Assembly: GCA_006176705.1 (NCBI GenBank)
Contig: QRFJ01000046.1
Coordinates: 1,584,587 to 1,648,586 of the forward strand
Direction: 5' to 3'
DNA from: Cocos nucifera
Taxonomy: Eukaryota > Streptophyta > Magnoliopsida > Arecales > Arecaceae
DNA: 64,000 nucleotides
The notes beneath the pieces were generated by a model. The model searched no databases and had not been told where the DNA came from. It saw only the letters and a list, made by a program, of their open reading frames with translations. A program made the position numbers and the translations under genes. Below are positions 30,570-41,648 of this stretch, in pieces; within the stretch, counting starts at the first letter, position 1; every line of letters begins with the position of its first letter.

Positions 30570-32605
30570 ATAAAAACACATACTTTTTAAGGCATTAACA
30601 TTCAGGCTAGGTAATGTTCCTTTGAAACATCTTTGAGAAACAGCAGAAAAAAATTCTTTGAAATAAAACAACATTTACATCAACATGAACGAGGTCAATA
30701 TTGTGAAAAATTGGAGTCTCAATATATTCTTTTGGTACTATTTAAACCCTCATTGTAGTGCCGGTCAGCTGGCTTATTGGCCTTCCTATACAATAAGAAA
30801 TGTTAGCAGAGGAACTGCATAATTAAGGCTTTAACTATGCAACTACTCTAGCGCACTGCATACTGAGAAGGGTACGTGCACATAGGGCGAATCTTGAAGG
30901 GAGCTATAATTGTGTGAATAAATGAAATGTGGAAGTAGTTAGGGAAGGTTAAGTAAAGATGTGGCTCAAAGTAGCAACACAAGATTTAGGCTAAAAACTT
31001 TGGGAAGCCATATCCATAAATCCGCCACCCAGGGAGATCACCACTAGTTGTTTCCATACGTGCACCAAACAAAATTCGTGGTTCCAATGTTCAGGAAATA
31101 TATGTAAGAGCATACAGATAGTTCTTTGTCAGAAAGTGATGGATGGAGATAGCAGACCTAAGCAAAACTAGCTTCAGATTTATGTCTGTTAGGCCCAGGG
31201 TCATTTAGAGATCCTTAAATAACTTAGTAGTTTCCATACCAAATGTCACTTTATGTCGGTAATGTTGTTGTCCTTAACAATGTTATTGATCAAAGCAGTG
31301 ATGCAGCTGAGTTTGTCTTTATCTTTTTTTGACTGGTGGTGTTCAAGCTGAGATATGGATGTAACATGGACATGCAAGGAGTATCATGCTTTAAGCAATG
31401 TCATCTGGACAAGCTTTTGGGACTTCAAAGATGGTTGTTTCTTAAAACTTAATAAGCATTTTGGTTGCCATGGGAGAATGTTCTGTTGTCATACCAATTA
31501 TCTTGTCATCAGTAAACAGAAATGTGGGGATAATAAGTTTTTTGTAATCTGCAACATCTGGCACTCTGCAACTACTTTAAATTGTCCATTTGTTGCAGTT
31601 AGTACTAGAATGATGAATTATACTACTGACTCTCAATTTGCTCTTGGAAGGAACTGCTATGTTTGTTAGATGGCTGACATATGAAGGCATGATGCCATTC
31701 TTGGATTAGTTTTGGCCCTCATCAGATTTTGCTCTGATGTTTTAAAAAGGAAATCTAGAAATGCTTCTTGTCTTTCATTTTCTAGTACTTTGTCTTCTCT
31801 ACTTGTTACTTATCTAATATTTCGTTTTGTTATTAGCAAAGCTTGCCAGAGTTGACAACAGTTGATGGTTACAACTAAATTCGTATAGCTTCACTCACAA
31901 ATATATCTACAGTTCATAGCTTTAGATTTATATACTCAATGACTATTCAGAATTTAATCTGAAAAGGCCATATATTCACTAACACATTTCTCTCCTATTC
32001 CATATTACTATTATCTGTTTACAAAAGTTGACAACCATGCCCGTTAATCATTCAGTTTGCATGCATGAAAAGGTAATGGTATATGAGAAATATTTCTATA
32101 CGATTGAGATATCACTTTGTTAATGAGGTTTTGTTTGGCATCTCAGTGTGGCTTTATGAACTTTCTGGTACCCCTTGCCAGAATATAGATGAAATAATAC
32201 ACCAAGCTTGAAATTAACTTGCGAACATCAACCAGTTATAGCACAAACATATCATTTTATGGAATCTTGGATGATATATTAATTGCTAAGTGTTTGCATA
32301 CATGACTTCATCAGCATGATTACCATCCCAGCTATACCAATCTAGGATGTCAAATCCTTTTCCTTGCTTCAAAAGACATACAACAATCATACTGCCTTTT
32401 ATTTGAAATGTCAAGTAAAATAACTTTCCTGAGATTGTTGTCATATCTATTTTGTCAGCTGCTATATGTTAAGTTTTTCAGAGCTGGCTGCAGACACCCA
32501 GGCCAAACATGGTAAAGGTGTCAGCATATTATCTTTCTTTCAGTAACTCATACAATTACAACAAAAGGCAATCAATATCATGGCCTACCATCCTGTTAAG
32601 TATAA

Positions 32606-32675
32606 GGATGAGGTTCACAATTTCGGTAAAATCTTTTAGTGGATGAGGTTCACAATATCGGTAGAATCTTTTAGT
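32606..32675. repeat. 35-bp tandem duplication
   Basis: Two adjacent copies of a 35-bp unit starting GGATGAGGTTCACAAT and ending CTTTTAGT, differing at two positions. Confidence 0.9.
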
Positions 32676-33098
32676 TCATGCTCTGTCTAGTCACAAGGGG
32701 CCATGGACGTAATTAAACATGCTAAGCTGCACTTTGCACAACCATGACGAAATATCACAAGAATGCAGGATCATTTTTCCCTCATATGGTTGCAGTTATG
32801 ACCATAGCAAGAGTTGTAATGGCAGAGATCTGATTATGGGGGATGGAAGGTCTTGGGCATTTCATTTTTCCCTGATGATTTGCCATGTGATTGCTAAATT
32901 CTTGTCATACACATGATGAAAATCTAGCGTATTTGCTTTCTATTTTACTTTGCAAGAATTGCTCATCACATTGGGAACTGATGCTAGTATGTGCTGAGTC
33001 CATTGCCAATAGTTATTTGGCTAGTGACTCTATCTATGGCAGGTTTAAAAGGGAAATGCTTTCTACACTGCAGGCAGTATAGCTCTGCGGACACCGTC

Positions 33099-34619
33099 TG
33101 ATAAGAACGCGATGTTGTCGTTAAGACACCATGTTTATCAGTTTAATCCGACTTTTTAAAATAATTAAAAATACGTAGATAGCAGTGAGTCGAATCGAAT
33201 CCATAGGGAAGGTAGTGTTTTTAGATTTGAAATCTTTGATTTTTGAAAAGAAAAAGAAAAGAAAAGAGTTTTGAAATTAAAAGTGAAGTCGGAAAGCGAA
33301 AATTAAAGGATGCAGAAATTTAAACTTAGTACTAAGATCTACTAGTTAGATCTTAGCATCTACTTGCAATAAAATAAAGAGCAATAATTAAAGTGCAGAA
33401 ATTAAATTGCAATAAAAATAAAGAGCATAAATTTAAAGAACATAAAATAAAATTTATATTAATTAAAATTTTAGAATTTAAATGCATGAAATTTAAAAAA
33501 AAAATTAAATAAAATAGCCTAATCTCTGATCTTGGATCGGCATTGGCAAAAAGATGGTGTAGAAGTCCAGCTCTTCTTCTCGGCATCTGTTGCTTTGAAG
33601 GAGTCTTTAATTCAAAGCCTGGCTTCACCCTGTGTCAAAGCTTTCCTCTTGATCGAAGACAATGAACTCTGGAGGCCTGGGGTCTTATTTATAGAGCTAG
33701 GAGGGCTGGAGAGTTTTCTTCTAGGCAATGTGGGACTAAGGAGCTCTTTGATTGTCAAAATATGGAGAAATTCGAATGAAAATTGGATTAAAAAGAGTCT
33801 TGGTTGAATTTTGCTGCCTGGATGAAATCTGACCGTTCAATAGGAATCCAACGGACCAAAAATCATCAAAATCGGATGTGTATCGGTGTAGATCAGGTCG
33901 GATTAAATTCTGACCATTCGATTGAGTTAATTAAGAGAGAATCTAGCCGTCAGATCGAGTTTTGGATGTTTTAATCTAGTCCGAAGCTTTCTGGACCATT
34001 GGATCTTCACCGACTAGTTTTCTGGCCGTCGGATCGTGCCAGATCGCTGATGAAATTCGAATCAAATCCGAAAATAACCATCGCCATTCGATCTTGACCG
34101 CAATCAACCGAATTCATCCGATCGCGCCTTTACTGTTACCATGGATCGCATAGATCGGCTGCACCGTACACCGCAACCAATCAGCACCTCTTGTCGTCGA
34201 GTAAAAAGTCCAAAATGTCCTGTGATTCGTTGGTTTCTGTTGAGCTGGCGGTCCACGCCTGAATTGTGGATTGGCTGGCGGCTTCTGTGGCTGAGTCGGC
34301 TTTGACGGCTTGGCTTGGCTTGCGGAGCCAGCTGAGCCATTTTTCTTTTTTTATTTAATTTTTATTTATTTTATTTTTTTAAAAATTCATATCTTCTCCG
34401 TTTTAGCTCCGTTTTGTGCAAAACTTATTTCGTTGTGATAAAAAAAATAAGCTCTTTTCATTGATAATAAAATTTTATTTTTTAATTATTATTATTTTTT
34501 AATTAATAAAAATATTAATTTCTCAAAAATTATATATAAATTGATCATTAATTATTAAAAATTAATATAAATTAATTGATAAATTAATATTTTTATTGAT
34601 AAATTTATGACACTTATCA
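33099..34619 (-). repeat. element 3, 3' LTR (left)
   Basis: 1521 bp, TGATAAGAACGCG to GACACTTATCA. Its promoter TATA (minus-strand TATAAATA at 33693-33686) matches that of the other LTR. A 91-codon plus-strand ORF (33532-33807) is antisense to the LTR and is not considered a gene. Confidence 0.93.
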
Positions 34620-34632
34620 CACCTCCCAATTT
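34620..34632 (-). other. polypurine tract of element 3
   Basis: The minus strand reads AAATTGGGAGGTG directly before the 3' LTR start. This is the usual form for Athila and Tat elements. Confidence 0.85.
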
Positions 34633-35874
34633 AAGCTTTGCTCATCCTCGAGTAAAGAAAGAATTTAGTTTTAAATATCTTTTAATTTTAGAGTTTCGAA
34701 TTTTACCTAAATAGTTTTCAAAATGGCCATTGATATTCAGTAGAACTTAAGTGAGATATATCATTGAGGTATTAATATTTATCAATAGAAAATTAAGTAA
34801 AGAACATTAAATTTTTCTGAACTTTTTCTAAATTATCCTACCTTTATCTTTGAATTGTCTAAAATTTCATATAGGCAAGTGTATTGCTACTTCCACCCTT
34901 CATTTATTGATTTTTATTTTTACATTGTCCACTTTTTGATGTGAATATCATTGCTTACTTAGGCAACGGAATCCGATTACTTGGTGGAAAACCAATATTT
35001 TTTTTTCTTTTTTTTTAACGTTGTACCACTATTGAGTGTCTTAATCCATTGAGCTTTCTATTTGATCCATGTAGCGAGTCTTGGGCCAATAACTCCCAAA
35101 TCAGTTGGCTTTAGAACATTAGGTATAGAATACCCCTCGGGCTTACTAGCTCGAATCAAACAGGCTACGAGTTAAGATTAGCTTTGCAACGAGCTTCTTT
35201 GCCTTTCCCATCTTTTGATACGAAACTCAATACTTGCTTGGGCAAAGAGGCCCGATTATTCAGTGAGAAGTACTTGAAAACTATTTTATTTAATTTTTTA
35301 TATGAAAACTATTTTATTTAATTTTTTATATGAAGAAACATATAGTTACACTACACAAGCCTATAAAAAGTAAACTTTTCTTTGATGCTAGTAGAAAAAA
35401 TTAGAAATGCTTCAAGAAAATTTTTTTTATGTTCTAGACTTAATTCTTTATTGAATTTTCTTAATACTTGATTCCTCAATATCTCATAGATTCTCTGATC
35501 TGTGCATCAATTTTTTTAAAAAAATGCTTAGTTTAATTCGATTCTTAAGCATAATCAGGTGTCTAAATATTAAATACTAACTTTTTTGAGGACTTAAAAT
35601 TTTAAAATTTTTATTTTTCTTCTCCTTCCAACTTAATCGACATTGTCCTCAATGGAGAAGAAAAAATAAAGGATGTAATAAAGAACATGAAAGAATACGA
35701 CTCAGTATATTTTTAGTCCAGCACATGCCTTTGAAAATTTAAGCTCTTCCTTATTCAAATTGTCATAAAAAAAAATCAATCGAAAAGATAAATTAAACTA
35801 AAGAAAACTAAATATTGGGTTTCCTCCCAACAAGCGCTAAGTTTACCGTCTTCAGCCAGAAACAATGCATCTTA
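34633..35874 (-). other. element 3, 3' non-coding region
   Basis: About 1.2 kb of AT-rich sequence between the ORF end and the polypurine tract. No pol or env motif in either strand. Near 35820-35840 the plus strand has TTTCCTCCCAACAAGCGCT. On the minus strand this resembles the AGCGCT...GGGAGG stretch that commonly follows the coding region of Athila-type elements. That suggests the normal 3' end was kept while pol was lost. Confidence 0.5.
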
Positions 35875-36630
35875 CTATCCTGTGTCGAATACTGAATTGA
35901 CAAATTCTAATGGTTTTGGATTGCCAATCTCAGAAAGTTGATTTATAATCTCATTATTGATATATTCATTGTTCATTAGGGGAACATAATTTGTGACCCC
36001 ATTCTCAGACCCATGTTTATTAAGAATTTCTCCTATTTGTTTTTCTAAAATGCTTATAAATGGAGTTTTTATATTAGGAGTTAAGTTTGATTCAATGGAT
36101 GCTGGAATGGTGACAAAAGACGGTTTTAATTCTAGAGGTAAATTAATGTGATCTTGCTTAAACAACTCCGTTGACTCTTCATTACATGCCTTTTGATTTT
36201 TGTAAGAAGAACCTACTTCTAGGATTGAAGGGAATAGGCTTTTAGGTTTATAAGTTTTAGGTAAATCATTTATTCTCTTTTTTTCTATGTCTATCTCATT
36301 TAAACTTGAACTAGCATCAGTACTAGTTCTTGGCTCGGGTTCTTCTATGCGATTAGCTTCAGTACTAACCTGTTCCTCTAAGTGTATCCTATATTGAACT
36401 ATGGAAGGGCTTATTCCTTTAATGTCTGTTATGGTCCAACCTACTGCTTCTCGGTTTTCTCTTAAGACTGCTAATAATTCCTCCTCTTGGTTAGGATTCA
36501 GGTCTGATGCAATAATTACAGGCAAGATTTTCTCTGAACCTAAATATACATACTTGAGGTGCTTGGGGAGGGGTTTCAACTCTATTTTGGGTGCCTTTTC
36601 TTTTGATGACTCGGATGATGGTTTAGTCAT
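35875..36630 (-). pseudogene. element 3 post-protease ORF with unidentified C-terminal extension
   Basis: A 251-codon uninterrupted frame. Residues about 1-88 match the linker between protease and RT in Athila-type polyproteins: PKIELKPLPKHLKYVYLG, LPVIIASDLNPNQEEELL, REAVGWTITDIKGISPS. After IHLEEQ, where RT would start, the sequence changes to about 160 residues I cannot assign, rich in Ser, Glu, Asn and Ile (EPRTSTDASSS, LELKPSFVTIPAS, ISILEKQIGEILNKHGSE), ending FDTG. This half shows no RT, RNase H or integrase motif. It may be a rearranged polyprotein end, acquired sequence or chance open frame. Confidence 0.6.
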
Positions 36631-36695
36631 TTCTATGAGTGATTTAGTGGTAGGCTCCCATCTCTGACCATTTTTATTGTCTCTAAGTATTTTAT

Positions 36696-37950
36696 CTAGG
36701 TTCTCATATTCATGGGTTGGCCAGATACTAGATTCAAGATCGACTTCATCATCGCTAATGTTATGGGTTCATAAATTTCATCTTGGATTATACTTACATT
36801 AGCATGCTTGGTAGATTTCTGTTCTAAATTGAAAATATTTAGCTTAATAGTCATGTTTCCAAAAGACAGTTTCATAAATCCATTCCGATAATTGATTTTA
36901 ATATTAGCAGTAGCTAGGAATGGTCTTCCTAAAATCACTAGAATTTGATCCTTGGGATTTGATATTAGCTCAGTCTCTAAAATGACAAAATCAATTGGAA
37001 AGATAAAATTTTCAACCTTAATCAAAACATCTTCTACCATTCTCTTGGGGGTCCTAAAAGATCGGTCGGTTAATTGTAATGTGATCCCTGTTGGCTGAAG
37101 CTTTTTCAATCCTAATTGCTCATAAACTGAATAGGGCAAAATATTTATACTAGCCTCTAAATCAAGTAACGCCTTCTCAATGTGGATTTCTCCTATGATA
37201 CATGAAATTGTTGGAGAACCTGGGTCCTTGTACTTTATAGGCATATGACTTAACAAATATGAACTCACATTTGCTGCTAAGAAAGCTCTCTTTGGTATGT
37301 TAGTCGTCTTTTTCTTGATGCAAAGGTCTTTTAAGAATTTGGCATAAGTCGAAACTTGTTGGATCATGTCTGGTAGAGGAATGTTTACTTGAACTTGCTT
37401 AAATACCTCTAACATTTTGTCTAAATGTTTCGATTGTTTATTAGACCTTAATCGATTCGGAAAAGGAGCTCTAGAGATTGCGGGCATCTGGTTTGGTGCA
37501 CTATCAATTTCAGAAGCTTGAGTTTGTAAGATAGATTGTTCATTGTGTAGCTCAACAGACTCAGCACTAGTGTTAGGTGTCTTTACCTTATTATCTACTT
37601 GTTTTCCTGATCTTAAGGAATGAATAGCATTAACTTGATTAACCTGGTTTCCTTGGATTAGTCTACCATTTTGATTCTTGGGGTTGGATTCAGGTTGGCT
37701 AGGTAGCCTACCTCATTCACGTTCACTTATGGTAGATGCTAGCCGACTCACTTGCATTTCTAAGCGAGCTATGGCTTGAGAATTTGAATTCAGAATTTGG
37801 CCCGTGGTTTGCATGAAATTGCTTAAGGTGACATTGGTGTCAGCATTAGATTTGACTAGGGCTTTCAGGTTTTTCTCTAAAGAACTAAGTTTCTTTTCAT
37901 TAATATTAAAGTTTGGTGGTGGCAGGGTGTTTATTACAGGATTAGGCCTT
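36696..37950 (-). pseudogene. element 3 gag C-terminus and aspartic protease
   Basis: The main open piece is 37487-36696 (263 codons): PFPNRLRSNKQSKHLDKMLE, YAKFLKDLCIKKK, DPGSPTISCIIG, ALLDLEASINILPYSVYEQLG, PTGITLQLTDRSF, PIDFVILE and ILGRPFLATA. These are the conserved steps of the Athila gag-protease junction. The active site normally reads DLGAS; here the Gly is Glu (DLEAS), which should abolish protease activity. Upstream to 37950 is the low-complexity Gln/Asn-rich linker (MQTTGQILNSNSQAIARLE). Confidence 0.85.
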
Positions 37951-38966
37951 GGGTTCTACTAATTGAAACTTGGACCGCCTACATTTGGATTTTGTGACCA
38001 TGAAAAATTTGGATGATTCCTCCAACCTGGATTATAAGTGGGTGCATAGGGATTGTTTAATGGTCTCTGATATGTGGCATTCACTTGTGCACATCTATTA
38101 TTGAATTGGTTCATTAGGAGGGGACATTCCTCAAAAACATGGTCTGGTGCATTGCACCTATTGCACATGAGTGCAGACACTTGATTCATACTGGCTGGTC
38201 TCTGAAGTTCTAAGGCCTCTAACCTACGTGTCAAAGTTGCAATTTTGACTTCTGCAACTAGGGAGATTTGAATTTGGTATATTCCACCTCTTGAAGGTGT
38301 GGATTTTTCTAATTTTCTAGTTGTTTTTCATTGTAAATTTTTCTCGACTAGGTCTTCTAAAAATTGTCAGGCTTCATTTGATTCTTTGTACATAAATTAT
38401 CCCTGGCATATGGACTCTAGTATTGTTCGAAAATTTGAATCTAACCCTTTATAAATTATTTGGCATAGCCTCCAAGTTTCTATTCCATGGTATGGACATT
38501 GGGTCAAGAGGTTCTTGAATCGGTCGAAGTATTTCCAAAATGATTCACTAGCTAGTTGATAGAATTGGTTTATTTCGTTTCTAATTCTAGCTATTTTATG
38601 ATGAGAAAAATATTTTTTTAAGAATATTCTCGCAAAGCCCTCCCAGGTCGTGATAGATTGATTTGGAAGTCTATAAAATCACTTTTTGGTATTATCCTTA
38701 AGGACAAAATTGATTAATCTTAGTTTGATTTCATCCTCTAACAATTATTGTAGTTTCATGGTTGCACAAACCTCTTCAAATTTCCTAATGAATAAATATG
38801 CATCCTCTATTCCCGTGAATTTTGGAAGCATGTTAATGATTTGAGGTTTAATTTCAAAGTTGTTTGTTGTGGGTTGGGGCAATATGATGCAAGAGGGTTG
38901 GACGGAACCAACTGGATAACATAAGTCCTTAAGAGTTTGAGGCTGAGGCTGATTTGCTATATCCAT
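37951..38966 (-). pseudogene. element 3 gag (capsid and zinc knuckle)
   Basis: Starts at an ATG at 38966 (MDIANQPQPQ). FEIKPQIINMLPKFTG and LFIRKFEEVCATMKL open the Retrotrans_gag domain. It continues across a few stops as LRLINFVLKD, SITTWEGFARIFLKKYF, NEINQFYQLASESFWKYFDRFKNLL and CPYHGIETWRLCQIIYKGL. A CCHC zinc knuckle, CNRCNAPDHVFEEC, is at about 38170-38128. Gag would assemble the virus-like particle. Stops include TAG/TAA at former Trp, Gln and other codons. Confidence 0.85.
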
Positions 38967-40135
38967 TATGGATGTTGAGGTTGTAGGATCTGAAATAGGA
39001 ACTAAATCCGTTTTGACTAGTCGACCTAAAATCCTTCTCTATACGGGTGTTGGAGAATTCACTATATTCTCAATGTCCTCAATCTTGATTTTATTTTATT
39101 TTATTTTATTTATTTTTTTAAGTTCTAAGTTAATTCAATCTTTTCATACCTTAGGACAACCATGCAACATAACTTTCCGTTATGCCAGGGCAACCTTATG
39201 TCAGGGCAATAGATATTGAAAATACCTAAAGTAAAAATTTTTATTTTCAAACAAGTTTCAAACAAATTAATCATAACCTAAGATCAGCCTAGACCTAGAC
39301 AGCTCCTAACTGTTCCAAGTCAGCCTTCGAGCACTCCAGGTGTAGGATAGCCAATCAATTGGCCAGGTAAGTGTAAGGTCGGTGGGAGTCCCCCTGTTGC
39401 TTGCCTTAGACACCAATTGTGCTTGGCCAAGTAAGTGAATGGAATCAATTAAGTAACCACCTTCCTTCGGACCCAGTCGTCCCTGAACCACTTTCCTAGA
39501 TACCAGTTAAATTGATTAATCCTAATCCGTTTCAACTCTAAGATTTTCTTGTCCTATTGAGCTCGAATATCCTTAAGGATCGATGTCTAATTGATTTTAA
39601 GAGTTAAGGTTTGGGTTAATGCAATATGAGGGTTAGTTGTTTGTGGGCCAAGGAAGGGTGATCAAATTTCCACCTTGTTTAATGGGTTGTGCCCTTAAAT
39701 TGACTCAATATGATATGCATATTCAGATTTTCAAGCAAGAGGTTCTATGCAATTTAAACTAGATGCATGCAACTAATTGAATTCTGAAAGGCTTACCTTG
39801 CCTCCAATAATCACCAAAATAAATAAATAAAATAAAATAAAATTGATATGATGGATGCTCTAAATAATTAGGGTTTCTAATCTTGTGATGAGATTTTTAA
39901 TTAGGTTTAAATAGGTAATTTTTAATTAGTTTAAAAATAAAGCAAATATTAAAAATAAGGAAAGAGATTTAGGGTTTAGGAATGATCTCACCAAATAGGA
40001 TTGAAAGTTTTGTTCGTGCCCCAATCTTCTTTGTTCTTTTCTCTTTTTTTATTTTTTTCTGCAAAATAAACAAGAAAAATAATTAGTAGGCAATAAAAAA
40101 AATCAAAGAAATGAGAAAATTTTAATTTTTATGCC
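38967..40135 (-). other. element 3 leader
   Basis: About 1.2 kb between primer site and gag start. It contains AT-rich simple stretches (TTTTATTTTATTTTATTT near 39092) and no coding motif. Long leaders are usual in Athila-type elements. Confidence 0.55.
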
Positions 40136-40153
40136 TCTCCGGCAACGGCGCCA
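40136..40153 (-). other. primer binding site of element 3
   Basis: The minus strand reads TGGCGCCGTTGCCGGAGA, a few bases inside the 5' LTR end. This matches the site complementary to the tRNA-Asp 3' end that is reported for Athila-type elements. Confidence 0.88.
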
Positions 40154-40159
40154 AAAACT

Positions 40160-41648
40160 TGATAAAAATGCGATGTTGTCGTTAAGACACCATGTTTATC
40201 AGTTTAATCCGACTTTTTAAAATAATTAAAAATATGTAGATAGCAGTGAGTCGGGTTGAATCCACAAGGAAGGTAGTGTTTTTAGATTTGAAATATTTAA
40301 TTTTTGAAAAAGAAAAGAAAAGAAAAGAGTTTTGAAATTAAAAGTGAAGTCGGACAACGAAAATTAAAGGATGCAGAAATTTAAACTTGGTACTAAGATC
40401 TACTAGTTAGATCTTAGCATCTACTTGCAATAAAATAAAGAGCAATAATTAAAGTACAAAAATTAAATTACAATAAAAATAAAAAGCATGAATTTAAAGA
40501 ATATAAAATAAAATTTGTATTAATTAAAATTTTAGAATTTAAATACATGAAATTTAAAAAAAAAATAAAATAAAATAGCCTGATCTCTGATCTTGGATCG
40601 GCATTGGCAGAAAGATGGTGTAGAAGCCCAGTTCTTCTTCTCGGCATCCATTGCTTTGAAGCAGCCTTTAATTCAAAGCCTGACTTCATCTTGTGCCAAA
40701 GCTTTCCTCTTGATCGAAGACAATGAACTCTGGAGGCCTCGGGTCTTATTTATAGAGCTAGGAGGGCTGGAGAGTTTTCTTTTAGGCAATATAGGACTAA
40801 GGAGCTCTTTAATCGTCAAAATATGGAGAAATTCGAATGAAAATTGGATTAAAAAGAGTCTTGGTTGAATTCTACTGCTCTGGATGAAATCTGGCCGTTC
40901 AATAGAAATCCAACGGATCAAAAATCATAAAAATCGGATGCGTATCGGCCCAGATCAGGTTGGATTAAATTTTGATTGTTCGATTGAGTTAATCAGGAGA
41001 GAATCTAGCCATCGAATCGAGTTCTGGATGTTTTAATCAAGTCGGGAGCTTCCTGGACTGTTGGATCTTCATCGGCTGGTTCTCTAGCCGTTGGATCGTG
41101 CCAGATCGCTAATGAAATTCGAATCAAACTCAGAAATAACCACCGCCATCCGATCTTGACTGCAATCAATCGGATCCGTCCGATCGTGCCTTTACTGTTA
41201 CCATGGACCGCATGAACCGACTGCACCGTACACCGCAATCAATCAGCGCCTCGACGGTCCACGCTTAGATCGTGGACCGACTGGCAGCTTATATGGTTGA
41301 GTCGGCTTTGACGGCTAGGCTTGGCTTGGTGGCTTGGCTTGCGGAGCCGACTGAGCCATTTTTCTTTTTTATTTAATTTTTATTTATTTTATTTCTTTAG
41401 AAATTCATATCTTCTCCGTTTTAGTTTCGTTTTGCGCAAAACTTATTTCGTTGTGATAAAAAAAATGAGCTCTTTCCATTGATAATAAAATTTTATTTTT
41501 TAATTATTATTATTTTTAATTAATTTTTTAATTAACAAAAATATTAATTTTTAAAAAATTATATATAAATTGATCATTAATTCTTAAAAATTAATATAAA
41601 TTAATTGATAAATTAATATTTTTATTAATAAATTTATGACACTTATCA
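40160..41648 (-). repeat. element 3, 5' LTR (right)
   Basis: 1489 bp, TGATAAAAATGCG to GACACTTATCA. It differs from the left LTR at several percent of positions plus small indels (for example around 41240-41270, where a stretch of the left copy is missing). TATA box, minus-strand TATAAATA, at 40754-40747. Confidence 0.93.

Larger units (their letters stand above)
26837..33041. other. intergenic, AT-rich, no firm gene
   Basis: About 6.2 kb with no recognised protein domain. It holds a 58-bp duplication (27062-27177), degenerate GAGAGATTTGTTATTTA-type repeats (27290-27970), a SINE (30423-30569) and a 35-bp duplication (32606-32675). The segment 28430-28640 has higher GC and an ATG in good context but only 18 codons before a stop. 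The longest ORF, 31355-31669 (104 codons), resembles nothing I know and is likely chance. Confidence 0.5.
33099..41648 (-). mobile_element. Athila-like Ty3/gypsy element, gag-protease only (element 3)
   Basis: 8.55 kb in minus orientation. LTRs are 33099-34619 and 40160-41648, with termini TGATAA...TTATCA. Target duplication is CCGTC (33094-33098) and CCATC (41649-41653), one CpG-type mismatch. The primer site is the tRNA-Asp type used by Athila and relatives; the polypurine tract is next to the left LTR. Gag and protease are readable on the minus strand (38966-35875), but no RT, RNase H or integrase is present between protease and the 3' LTR. Such gag-bearing, pol-less elements depend on enzymes from full relatives. 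LTRs differ by several percent by eye. Inserted in the MITE. Confidence 0.9.

Noticed and set aside
31355..31669. 104-codon plus-strand ORF rich in Cys and Trp
   Set aside because: No Cys spacing of a known peptide family, no signal peptide and no introns or neighbours to support it.
33532..33807. 91-codon ORF present in both LTRs of element 3
   Set aside because: It is antisense to the element and present in both LTRs only because LTRs are copies of each other. No domain seen.
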